Positions 15,501-23,032 of a DNA stretch of 64,000 nucleotides are shown here, piece by piece. The stretch is from an uncultured Bacteroidales bacterium. Its GTDB lineage: Bacteria > Bacteroidota > Bacteroidia > Bacteroidales > F082. Every line of letters begins with the position of its first letter. Positions within the stretch are counted from its first letter, which is position 1. The stretch lies in the NCBI GenBank assembly GCA_900318265.1, contig ONKA01000006.1:62001-126000 (forward strand), given 5' to 3'. The position numbers were made by a program, and so were the translations under genes. The notes under the pieces are model-generated. The model was not told where the DNA came from. It was given only the letters and a program-made list of their open reading frames with translations, and made no database searches.

Positions 15501-18017
15501 AACGAGAAGGCCAAGGCCCTTGTCACAGTGGAAGCCAACGACCGTGTGCTGCAAAACATGCTGGTGGAGAACCTCGGCGAAGAGGGCAAGGTGGAAATCA
15601 CCGCCACCGAGGAAATGATTCCGAATGTGTACATCTATGTGGCTCTGATCCAGCCGCATGATGCCAACAACGACTTGCCCATCCGTCTCTATGGCGTGGT
15701 GCCGGTGAAGGTGGAAAACAAGAAGCTGCAGCTGCAGCCCAATATCCAAATTCCTGAGACCACCAACACCAAGAAGAAGATTGACGTGAAGGTGAGCGAA
15801 GCCGCCGGACAGGCCATGACCTACACCTTGGCCGTTGTCGACGAAGGCATCCTTGGTCTGACCAACTTCAAGACCCCGAATCCTTATGGTTACTTCAACA
15901 GCAAGCAAGCTCTGAGTGTGCGCACTTGGGACAACTACGCCAGCATCGTCGATGCCTTCAGTGGCGAGTTGGGTTCTGTCTACGCCATCGGTGGTGACGG
16001 TGCTCTCGTCGCCCAGGAAGTCACTCTGGACAAGCGCTTCAAGGCATACGCTGTCACTTTGGGCCCCTTCGAGCTGAAGGCTGGCGATACCAACACCCAC
16101 AGCTTCGAAGTGCCGCAATGCTCTGGCGCTCTCCGCTTCATGGTGGTGGCCAAGGGTAAAGGAAAAGCTTTTGGCTCGGCTGACAAGAAGATGACCGTGG
16201 TCGACCCGATCAACCTCTTTGCCTCGGCACCGCGTGTGGTAGCTCCTGGAGATGAGCTCAACCTCAAGGTGCAGGTGCAAGCTCCCAATATGAAGAACAA
16301 GACCCTGGAGGTGAAGTTCAACAACAAGAACCTCAACCCCGTGGAGGCTTTGCCGACTTCGGTGAAGGTCGACGGTAACGGCGAAGGCATCGTGGCCGTT
16401 AGAACGACCATCCCCAAGACCATGGGCAATGCCGAACTGAACGTGTCGGTGACGGGTGATGGCTACACCGCCGAGTCATCAACGCAGATGCCTATCCGCA
16501 TGCCTTATGCTGAGCGTCGCAACACCATCACTAAGGACATCGAAGCCGGTCAGACGGTCACTGTGCCGTTCAACCTTGAAGGCATGGATGGCACGCAGCA
16601 AGGCAACATCACCGTGTCGTCGCTGATGCCTGTCGACCTCTTCGGTCGCATCGACTACCTGATGGATTATCCGCACGGCTGCCTTGAACAGACCACCTCG
16701 AAGGCCTTCCCGCAGCTCTATCTGAACTACTTCGTCCAACTTGACGACAAGGAGAAGGCAGATTTGAAAAACAACGTCGAAACGGCTATCACCAACCTGA
16801 AGTCGTATCAGAAGTCTGACAACTCGATGACCAACTGGCCTGGCGGTAACTACACCGACCCGTGGACGGAGATCTACGCCCTGCATTTCTTGGTCGAAGC
16901 CAACAAGCAAGGCTACAACGTGCCGCAGTACTTCATGGATGGCCTGCTGAACTATCAAGCCGACCGCGCCAAGCAGTGGAGGAACAACCCCGACTATAAG
17001 CAGGGTGAGACCATCCAAGCCTATCGTCTCTTCGTGCTGTCACTCGCTGGCAAGGCTGAGATGGGCGCCATGAACCGCTTCAAGGAACTTGAGATGAATT
17101 ATGACCTCACCAAGGCATTGGCCGCTGCTGCCTTCGCCCAGACGGGTAAGACCAGTATCGCACAAGGCTTGTTGCCCAAGGCGACCGACGGCCAAGCCAT
17201 GTCCGACTACTACACCTCCTTCGGCTCCAAGACCCGCGACCTCGCCTTCTTGACCTACGTCCAGATGCTTTGCGACGTCGATAAGCAGTCGGTGCAGAAC
17301 AACGTCAACAACGTGTGCCGCATGCTGAGCTCCAACCATTGGCTCGACACCCAATCGACTTCGTTCGCACTCTTCGTCTTGGGCAAGTATGCCGAGAAGA
17401 TGAACGTGGCCAACACCAACCTCTCCGCCACCGTCAAGGTGAATGGCGAGGAGCGTGCGCTGAACACCAACATGGCTTCGGTGGGCTTTGGCTACACGCC
17501 TAAGTTGGGCAACAACACGGTAGAGATCAAGAACAATACCGACCAAAAGATGGTGGCCAACCTCTTCACCAAGACCTCGGTGGCCGAATACGACATGAAC
17601 GAAGGTGGCAACTTGATCAAGATGTCGGTGAATTACACCGATAAGAATGGTGCTCCTGTCAACCTCTCGGCACTCACCGCAGGCACCGATGTGAAGGTGC
17701 AGATCACAGTGCAGAACCCAAGCGAGTGGCAAGTCACTGAATTGGCCTTGTCGTACTACCTGCCTTCGGGCTGGGAGTTGGTCAACGACCGCCTGATGGG
17801 CGACATGACGGGCAACGAAGGCGCCAAGCACCTCGACCTGCGTGACGACCGTGCATACTTCTACTTCGACCTCATGCCAGGCGCAAAGAAGACCTTCAAC
17901 CTGAAGGCCAACGCCACCTATGAAGGCAACTACATGATTCCCGCCGTCCGCTGCGAGGATATGTATAACAACGAGATCTTCTATCAGATTCCAGCTCGTG
18001 GGTGTGTGGTGAAGTAA
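12507..18017 (+). CDS. Alpha-2-macroglobulin family lipoprotein with thioester motif
   Basis: A very large (about 1836 residues) bacterial alpha-2-macroglobulin, a periplasmic trap for foreign proteases. ATG 12507 opens a signal with lipobox FLPSC (Cys26); ATG 12519 is an alternative. The first two thirds are MG-type beta domains. The bait-binding region contains ANRGVWRPGDELQLNLML. The thioester site is intact as HGCLEQTTS, with the Cys at about residue 1392 and Gln three later, followed by the helical TED domain (INYFVQLDD..., SMTNWPGG...DPWTEIYALHFL) and a C-terminal receptor-like domain. pbpC follows after 13 bases, the well-known pairing thought to guard and repair a breached cell wall. 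Confidence 0.93.
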   Translation: MSNRMKKIGSIGLLAAMLLLCFLPSCGKKGTGGQNAAFVERIQPLNEALLPLLDSYTSGVVAAGEPIVVRFKSPETMKVKFGEPIPAKAFQFTPALKGKAYWVDENTVGFKYDNIDKEQNYICKFHVSDFVDCGSDQTLEFGFGVRRQNFSLVAQQPICNSNETMDYNLRIAFAVPVDQDDAVKLFDDAFRNSHPIEITYSGNNIYDFLVQNFERKNDNYDVHVVLNGKAVDSKAKMERDLTIYAKNVFVPVGFDVDQTSDHATLLFSQPLNESQNLTGFITTPRNLGYKADIKGNKVDFYFDKSNVYRYELDELRIGVNSGIRSANGMVLQEDYEYALDLTEVQPKVRWTDEGVIIPNVDETTVYFDAICLNGVTLRIIRIFDDNILSFLQDNDLTETYGVRKAGRLEKKVRLAIDNPYPNQWKTFPIVLSDYIKVEPGAMYQLSLNFGPADYTFASDEMKLALTDNNDEKEANYWDGEAYDYKEYRYDGEYGDPHGYYYYNYVEKKKNIVVSDLAVTAKMGRNDLVDVFVFNISNAKPASGAEVTAYNYQRQELSKGTVDGKGHVQLQCANRPAFVVAADRKSKSVIKLNDGNALSYSRFNVSGESVEKGVTAFAYSNRGVWRPGDELQLNLMLNDMESSVPDDYPVVLEVIDANGRLYAKQVNTKPVNDIYCFNVKTNVSDETGLWTARFKVGTNTITQNLRVETVKPNRLEIKMDLPEVVSLSRNERADLNAKWLNGLKATNLKADVDLMLRGGETTFKNFANYCFENETRGFEPQEISLFSGQLNAEGNASVGFGPLEDVYASQMMNGTYVVKVFEQGGDFSIASFTSKISPYERYVGVELPKTLSKYGSYYDTNTDWKFNIAVVNENGTACNSSVALEYALYKLDHYWWWSSEDYYSLQRYASGTYKAPYDNGNLTCNGTTSVTFNIPNDKWGSYLLVVNDKQGGHTFAKVINFDWGYGHSSSESGAPAQLSMKTSAENYEVGEKIVVTFPANEKAKALVTVEANDRVLQNMLVENLGEEGKVEITATEEMIPNVYIYVALIQPHDANNDLPIRLYGVVPVKVENKKLQLQPNIQIPETTNTKKKIDVKVSEAAGQAMTYTLAVVDEGILGLTNFKTPNPYGYFNSKQALSVRTWDNYASIVDAFSGELGSVYAIGGDGALVAQEVTLDKRFKAYAVTLGPFELKAGDTNTHSFEVPQCSGALRFMVVAKGKGKAFGSADKKMTVVDPINLFASAPRVVAPGDELNLKVQVQAPNMKNKTLEVKFNNKNLNPVEALPTSVKVDGNGEGIVAVRTTIPKTMGNAELNVSVTGDGYTAESSTQMPIRMPYAERRNTITKDIEAGQTVTVPFNLEGMDGTQQGNITVSSLMPVDLFGRIDYLMDYPHGCLEQTTSKAFPQLYLNYFVQLDDKEKADLKNNVETAITNLKSYQKSDNSMTNWPGGNYTDPWTEIYALHFLVEANKQGYNVPQYFMDGLLNYQADRAKQWRNNPDYKQGETIQAYRLFVLSLAGKAEMGAMNRFKELEMNYDLTKALAAAAFAQTGKTSIAQGLLPKATDGQAMSDYYTSFGSKTRDLAFLTYVQMLCDVDKQSVQNNVNNVCRMLSSNHWLDTQSTSFALFVLGKYAEKMNVANTNLSATVKVNGEERALNTNMASVGFGYTPKLGNNTVEIKNNTDQKMVANLFTKTSVAEYDMNEGGNLIKMSVNYTDKNGAPVNLSALTAGTDVKVQITVQNPSEWQVTELALSYYLPSGWELVNDRLMGDMTGNEGAKHLDLRDDRAYFYFDLMPGAKKTFNLKANATYEGNYMIPAVRCEDMYNNEIFYQIPARGCVVK

Positions 18018-18030
18018 AAATGTTTGAATA

Positions 18031-20346
18031 ATGAAATGGCTCGCAAGACATAAGAAAACAAAAATTGTATTCATGGTCCTTGCGGGCCTTTTCATTGCCT
18101 TTTTGTGCATCCCTGTGCCGCGCTTCGACAAACCGTATTCGACGGTCTTGACGGCGAAAAACGGCGAGCTGCTTGGCGCGAAGATCGCCGACGACGGACA
18201 GTGGCGCTTCCCTGCCACCAACAACTATTCCTCGAAATATGTGGCCTGCCTGTTGGAATACGAAGACCGATGGTTTTTCTTCCATCCGGGATTCAACCCT
18301 GTGGCTTTCGTGAAGTCGTTCATCGACAATATGAAGGCAGGGGAGGTGGTGCGCGGTGGAAGCACCATCTCCATGCAGGTGGTGCGCATGTCGCGCGACA
18401 ACCCACCACGTACCTACACAGAAAAGCTCTGGGAGGTCATCCTGGCCATGCGACTGGAACTGCATTACTCCAAGAGGTCTATCCTTAACATGTATGCCGC
18501 CAATGCGCCTTTCGGGGGTAATGTGGTCGGCATCGATGCGGCAGCGTGGCGTTATTTCCACACTACGCCCGATGAGCTCTCCTGGGGCGAGGCGGCCACC
18601 CTTGCCGTGCTGCCCAACTCACCGGCTTTGATTCACCCTGGTCGCTCACGCGATCGTTTGGAGCAGAAACGCGATGAACTGCTGCGACGCATGCCCAATG
18701 CCAAGGCTTACATCCCAAGTCGATTCCATGCCCCCAAGCTTTCGGAGGAAGACGCCGAGTTGGCCATGATGGAGAACATCCCCGACAAGCCTTTCGACAT
18801 GCCTATGATGGCCTACCATTACCTCAGCGACCAAGACCGATGGCATCATGGAGAGCAAATCTCATCCACACTTGACTATAACTTGCAGCAGTCGGTGATG
18901 GACATCATGCACCGCCACCATGAGGCCAATGTGATTAACAATATCGACAATGCCGCGGTCTATGTGGTGGATTATCTGAACGATGAGATTGTGGCGTATG
19001 TGGGCAACAATAGCGACGCCGCCGATGCCGCCATGGTCGACATGGTGAAGGCGCAACGCTCCACGGGTAGCATCTTGAAGCCCTTCCTTTTTGCCGCCAT
19101 GTTGGACGAAGGCACCTTGTTGCCCGAGATGATCCTGCCCGATGTGCCGATGAGCCTGGCGGGCTTCACGCCAAAGAACTATAGCGGCGAATACTGGGGT
19201 GCGGTGCCAGCCGACAAGGCCTTGCAGAACTCACTGAATGCGCCTTTCGTGCATCTGCTGCGTGAATATGGCCAGCAGCGTTTCCACGGCTTGCTGAAGC
19301 AGTTGCCGCTCAAAGGCATCGTCTTCGAAGCGGAGCATTACGGCCTGTCGCTTATCGTGGGCGGTGGCGAGGCATCGCTCTACGACATCACCAATGCCTA
19401 TGCCAAGATGGGTCGCAAATTGGCGGTTCATGTGAATGAGAGTTATAACGCCAAGGTGGACGAGAAGGAGTCGCCCTTCTCGGCGGAAGCCATCGCCGAG
19501 ACTTTCAATGTGATGAAAGGCTTGACGCGTCCCATGAGCCAGATAGGGTGGGGCAGTTTCTCCTCCTCGACGCAGGTGGCCTGGAAGACGGGCACCAGCT
19601 TCGGCTTCAAGGACGCTTGGGCGGTGGGCCTCACCGACCGTTATGTGGTGGGCGTCTGGGTGGGCAACTCCGATGGTGAGGGCCGTCCTGGAATTACGGG
19701 TGTAGGCGTAGCGGCTCCAATCCTTTTTGATGTTGTGGGTAAATTGAACGACAGTTACCGCTATCCTGCCAACACCTCGGAAAGCATCGAGATTGAGGTC
19801 TGCGCCGAGTCGGGCTACCCCAAGTCGGAGTATTGCCCGCACACCAAGAAGATTCGTGTGCCCAACGTGGAGAACCAAACGGGCGTGTGCCCCTATCACA
19901 AGAAGGTGTTTTTGGATGAAACGCGGCAGTTCCAGGTGTTGCCTGACTGCTATCCCGTTGACCAGAAGTGCTATGAGGTGTATTATGTGTTGCCGCCCGT
20001 TATGGAGTGGTTCTACAAGAGGCACTCGCCTTTGTACCGTCCCATGCCTGCCTTCTATCCTGGCTGTGGCACGGCGCATCCCGACGAGGTGATGGCCTTC
20101 GTCTACCCCAAGAGCGATGCCAAGGTGAGCATCCCCATCGGCATCCGCGGCGACCGCCAGCAGGTCATCTTCGAGATTGCACACCGCAACCCGCAGAAGA
20201 CCATCTATTGGAACCTCAACGACGAATTCTTAGGTGCCACTCGCCTCAACCACCAGATGCCCATCGATGTGGAGAAAGGCGTCTACCACCTCCGCTGTGT
20301 CGACGAGGACGGGGTGGAGCTGAACAGAAGGATTGTGGTGCAATAA
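18031..20346 (+). CDS. pbpC: Penicillin-binding protein 1C
   Basis: A 771-residue bifunctional peptidoglycan synthase. One N-terminal transmembrane segment (IVFMVLAGLFIAFLCIPV) is followed by a GT51 glycosyltransferase domain with the catalytic EDRWFFFHPG (Glu78) and RGGSTISMQVVRM, then a transpeptidase domain with STGSILKPF (Ser347, Lys350) and the WKTGTSFGFKDAW box (Lys519). The last 150 residues match the C-terminal domain peculiar to PBP1C, with a Cys-containing linker (ESGYPKSEYCPHTKK). It forms an operon with the alpha-2-macroglobulin gene, as in many Gram-negatives. Confidence 0.94.
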   Translation: MKWLARHKKTKIVFMVLAGLFIAFLCIPVPRFDKPYSTVLTAKNGELLGAKIADDGQWRFPATNNYSSKYVACLLEYEDRWFFFHPGFNPVAFVKSFIDNMKAGEVVRGGSTISMQVVRMSRDNPPRTYTEKLWEVILAMRLELHYSKRSILNMYAANAPFGGNVVGIDAAAWRYFHTTPDELSWGEAATLAVLPNSPALIHPGRSRDRLEQKRDELLRRMPNAKAYIPSRFHAPKLSEEDAELAMMENIPDKPFDMPMMAYHYLSDQDRWHHGEQISSTLDYNLQQSVMDIMHRHHEANVINNIDNAAVYVVDYLNDEIVAYVGNNSDAADAAMVDMVKAQRSTGSILKPFLFAAMLDEGTLLPEMILPDVPMSLAGFTPKNYSGEYWGAVPADKALQNSLNAPFVHLLREYGQQRFHGLLKQLPLKGIVFEAEHYGLSLIVGGGEASLYDITNAYAKMGRKLAVHVNESYNAKVDEKESPFSAEAIAETFNVMKGLTRPMSQIGWGSFSSSTQVAWKTGTSFGFKDAWAVGLTDRYVVGVWVGNSDGEGRPGITGVGVAAPILFDVVGKLNDSYRYPANTSESIEIEVCAESGYPKSEYCPHTKKIRVPNVENQTGVCPYHKKVFLDETRQFQVLPDCYPVDQKCYEVYYVLPPVMEWFYKRHSPLYRPMPAFYPGCGTAHPDEVMAFVYPKSDAKVSIPIGIRGDRQQVIFEIAHRNPQKTIYWNLNDEFLGATRLNHQMPIDVEKGVYHLRCVDEDGVELNRRIVVQ

Positions 20347-20373
20347 AAAAGCAGCGATTTGTTGTTTTTTTAT

Positions 20374-20381
20374 TATCTTTG
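20374..20381 (+). promoter_or_regulatory. -7 element TATCTTTG of a broken gene
   Basis: TATCTTTGTGC just before the ATG of the truncated lipoprotein at 20387. The promoter looks intact although the gene does not. Confidence 0.5.
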
Positions 20382-20386
20382 TGCCG

Positions 20387-20583
20387 ATGAAACGGCATGT
20401 TTCCATAGGACTGTATTTGATTGTATTGGCGATGTTGATGGCCTGCAACCAACCTGACGACGCCCTTGTAGAGACGCGCCATGGCACGTCTCAGATAGAA
20501 GGTCCCTGAGCCTGTCGAAGGGCCGTCCCTTGCATTGTCCGCCATCGACGGTCTGATGTGGCGGCAGCCCGACAGCGCCTAGA
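20387..20583 (+). pseudogene. Remnant of a Bacteroidales lipoprotein gene interrupted by repeats
   Basis: ATG 20387 opens a normal lipoprotein signal (MKRHVSIGLYLIVLAMLMAC, lipobox LMAC) but stops after 40 codons. The stop falls in a repeat of the GGTCCCTGAGC type (20501-20528), preceded by a copy of the TGTAGAGACG palindrome (20467-20492). After the repeats, the sequence encodes IDGLMWRQPDSA and a stop, which looks like the conserved start of Bacteroidales TPR lipoproteins (typically ...DSLMWTRPDSAL...). So two repeats seem to sit in a former lipoprotein gene whose 3' part is lost. The promoter remains. Confidence 0.6.
20467..20528. repeat. Two adjacent dispersed repeats (TGTAGAGACG palindrome and GGTCCCTGAGC unit)
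   Basis: TGTAGAGACGCGCCATGGC...CGTCTC at 20467-20492 and GGTCCCTGAGCCTGTCGAAG at 20501-20528. Related copies are at 37243-37274 and 38624-38650 (first) and 4908-4932 and 25740-25802 (second). Confidence 0.85.
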
Positions 20584-20602
20584 GTCTTTATTGAATAATA
20601 AT

Positions 20603-20610
20603 TACCTTTG
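20603..20610 (+). promoter_or_regulatory. -7 element TACCTTTG
   Basis: Matches TAnnTTTG 28 bases before the T9SS cargo gene at 20639. Confidence 0.55.
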
Positions 20611-20638
20611 AAGTATTAATAACAAAAAATTCGAAAAA

Positions 20639-21946
20639 ATGAATAGTTTAAATAATTTGAAAAACAAAATTCTTCTCTTCCTGTTTCTTGTAGTGGCTGT
20701 CATGGCAAGGGCACAGCAATGGGAGGAACTCCAAACGGGAGTTGCAGAAGACCTCTATAATGTCTGCTGCATCGACACTAACACAGTTTTCGCCTGTGGA
20801 CGGAATGGCGTGATACTAAAAACCGGGGACGGGGGAAACAATTGGGAGGAGAAATACAGGCAAGAAGGGTATGATTGGTATGCCATCAAGTTTTTAAACC
20901 CGAATATTGGATTTGTTTTGGGGATTAGTGACGTTGTTGGTGGTAACGAAAAACTGTTCAAGACCATTGACGGTGGAGAAACGTGGTTGGATATGGGCGA
21001 CCCATTCAACACATACAATTATTGCTCTCCTTCCACCTGCGCTCTGTTTATCGTTGATTCAGACACCTTGTATGTGGCTTGTGACCAATTGATGAAAAGT
21101 ACAGACGGTGGTTACAGCTTTTCCCAAATGGATACAGACATAGAGGCGACCCAAGAGTTGTATTTTGAAGGGAATCTTGGATATATCGTTTGGGGCGAAC
21201 CAGGCGTATTCACGGGCACGCATGTTGCAAAAACGACCGATTATGGTGCTTCTTGGGAAGAGATTTTGGCATTTGATTACCCGGAGTATGGTATAGAGAA
21301 GGCTGTTTTTCATGACAAAGACCACGTTACCTTATATGGAGGTTTCGACGATGTTGGCCAAACCCCAGATTATGTATACAATGAGATTAAAACCGAGGAC
21401 GGATTTGTGACATATCAGTGGCTGCTAAACGAAACCATACCAACGGGTGGGGTGGCGTACCCTCCAATCACAGGTATGTGCTATTGCGATTCTCAAAACG
21501 GGATTGCCGTTTATGTCTGGCACGATTTCAGCCCCAACAGTGCAATCAGCACCTTTCAGACACAAGACGGGGGCAACACATGGAATGAATTAACCACAAT
21601 AGAATGCCCTTATAGTGAATTTGCCGCTATAGGCGGTTCCGATGGCATTTATTACCTTGCTTTGAGAAACCAAGTCTACAAGATGAAATTGACATTCGAG
21701 GGAATATCAGAGAAAGAGGAATTTGTTTCCGTTTATCCGAATCCCGTGCCAAACATGCTCTATGTCTCAGGAAGAGAAGGCAGCGAACTAATACTATATG
21801 ATTATTTGGGTCGTGTGCTGCTACAACAAAAGTTGACAGATGAGATCCAAAAGATAGGATTAAGTAGTTTCCCAGCTGGAATATATTTTCTCGGCATAAA
21901 AGCTGGAGAAAGAATCGTCTCTGTCCAAAAAATACTGAAAAAATAA
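20639..21946 (+). CDS. Secreted Ycf48/BNR-like beta-propeller protein with T9SS sorting tail
   Basis: A 435-residue secreted protein. The signal peptide ends VMARAQ. The body has repeated propeller-blade motifs of the Asp-box/Ycf48 type: ILKTGDGGNNWEE, LFKTIDGGETWLDM, LMKSTDGGYSF, VAKTTDYGASWEE and TFQTQDGGNTWNE. The last 75 residues form a type A T9SS sorting domain (VSVYPNPVPNMLYVSG, LYDYLGRVLLQ, GIYFLGIKAGE). So it is probably exported through T9SS and left on the surface or released. Its sequence is visibly richer in A and T than pbpC upstream, and it lies next to a broken gene, which hints at a more recent arrival. Confidence 0.82.
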   Translation: MNSLNNLKNKILLFLFLVVAVMARAQQWEELQTGVAEDLYNVCCIDTNTVFACGRNGVILKTGDGGNNWEEKYRQEGYDWYAIKFLNPNIGFVLGISDVVGGNEKLFKTIDGGETWLDMGDPFNTYNYCSPSTCALFIVDSDTLYVACDQLMKSTDGGYSFSQMDTDIEATQELYFEGNLGYIVWGEPGVFTGTHVAKTTDYGASWEEILAFDYPEYGIEKAVFHDKDHVTLYGGFDDVGQTPDYVYNEIKTEDGFVTYQWLLNETIPTGGVAYPPITGMCYCDSQNGIAVYVWHDFSPNSAISTFQTQDGGNTWNELTTIECPYSEFAAIGGSDGIYYLALRNQVYKMKLTFEGISEKEEFVSVYPNPVPNMLYVSGREGSELILYDYLGRVLLQQKLTDEIQKIGLSSFPAGIYFLGIKAGERIVSVQKILKK

Positions 21947-22019
21947 CCCAACCGTAAGAACAACACCTAAATTCACAAGAAAATGAGGCTTTCTTTGTTT
22001 GTCTAAATCTGAAAACTAT

Positions 22020-22535
22020 CTACCAAGCATACGCCTCAGCCGTCATCCATTTGCCATGCGCTTTGAGCACATGCTCAATCACATCACGCACAGCCCCCTT
22101 GCCGCCAGCCTTCTCGCTGACAAACTTGCTGATGGCCTTCACCTCGGGCGAGGCATCGGCGGGACAGGCAGGCAAACCCACGCATTGCATCACGCGCAGG
22201 TCGGGGATGTCGTCACCCATAAAGATAATCTCCTCGGGCTTCAAGCCCTTCTCCTGCATGTATTCCTTGAGCTTCAGCACTTTGTCGGGTATGCCGGTGA
22301 ATACGTCAGTCACGCCAAGGCTGTTCATCCTGACTTCCATTGAGGGACAGATGGCACCCGAGATGACGGCCACGTGGTAGCCTAATTTGGAGGCCAGCTG
22401 CAAGGCATAGCCGTCTTTCACGTTGGTGGCGCGCCAAGGGTGTCCGTCATGGTCACTGAAGACGGTGCCGTCGGTCATCACGCCGTCGTAGTCGAAGATG
22501 AAAGTGGTGATGGGGGAGAAGTCGATTTCGTTCAT
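22020..22535 (-). CDS. kdsC: 3-deoxy-D-manno-octulosonate 8-phosphate phosphatase
   Basis: A 171-residue C0-type HAD phosphatase that removes phosphate from Kdo-8-P to give Kdo for the lipopolysaccharide core. HAD motif I is FIFDYDGVMTDGTV (Asp nucleophile), with WRATNVKDGYAL and VAVISGA for motif II, and GDDIPDLRVMQCVGLPACPADA for motif IV. Length and motif layout match KdsC tetramer subunits. It is alone on the minus strand with its own -7 element, divergent from rsfS. Confidence 0.9.
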   Translation of the reverse strand: MNEIDFSPITTFIFDYDGVMTDGTVFSDHDGHPWRATNVKDGYALQLASKLGYHVAVISGAICPSMEVRMNSLGVTDVFTGIPDKVLKLKEYMQEKGLKPEEIIFMGDDIPDLRVMQCVGLPACPADASPEVKAISKFVSEKAGGKGAVRDVIEHVLKAHGKWMTAEAYAW

Positions 22536-22554
22536 GAATGCTCGTTTTGAGGCT

Positions 22555-22562
22555 CAAAAATA
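22555..22562 (-). promoter_or_regulatory. -7 element TATTTTTG (minus strand) for kdsC
   Basis: Reads TATTTTTG on the minus strand, 19 bases upstream of the kdsC start. Confidence 0.6.
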
Positions 22563-22603
22563 CGGTTTTTTTATCAAATGCCACTTGATAACGTAAAAAT
22601 GCT

Positions 22604-22611
22604 TAATTTTG
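22604..22611 (+). promoter_or_regulatory. -7 element TAATTTTG for rsfS
   Basis: TAATTTTGC 19 bases upstream of the rsfS ATG. Confidence 0.6.
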
Positions 22612-22630
22612 CATTTTATTTTACGGATTT

Positions 22631-23008
22631 ATGAGAATCAGACATCAAAACGATAACGTTGAAGAGATTGTGGCCGCCACGATAGAGGCCATGGAAGCCG
22701 TCAAAGGCAAGGACATCGTCACCCTCGACCTGAGGGAAATCACCACCGCCGTGACCGATTATTTCGTCATCTGTCACGCCCCCTCGAAGACCCAGGTCGA
22801 TGCCATCGCCGACAAGGTGGAGGAATTGGTGTTCGAAAAGACGCACAGCAAACCCTACCACGTGGAGGGTCGCGACAATACGGAATGGATTTTGATAGAC
22901 TTCGTCGATGTCGTCGTTCATGTGTTCTTGGAATCAGCCCGCGGCTATTACAAATTGGAGGAGCTTTGGGCCGATGCCGAAAGAATCGTGAAAGAGGCAG
23001 AGGAGTAA
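22631..23008 (+). CDS. rsfS: Ribosome silencing factor RsfS
   Basis: A 125-residue RsfS (Iojap/DUF143) protein, which binds ribosomal protein L14 and blocks subunit joining when nutrients are scarce. Typical marks: KGKDIVTLDLREITTAVTDYFVICHAPSKTQVDAIAD and a C-terminal block with HVEGRDNTEWILIDFVDVVVHVF. Followed after 24 bases by ftsH and then the LUD gene, the gene order common in Bacteroidales. Confidence 0.93.
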   Translation: MRIRHQNDNVEEIVAATIEAMEAVKGKDIVTLDLREITTAVTDYFVICHAPSKTQVDAIADKVEELVFEKTHSKPYHVEGRDNTEWILIDFVDVVVHVFLESARGYYKLEELWADAERIVKEAEE

Positions 23009-23032
23009 TCTTTTCAAAATCAAAATTTTACA

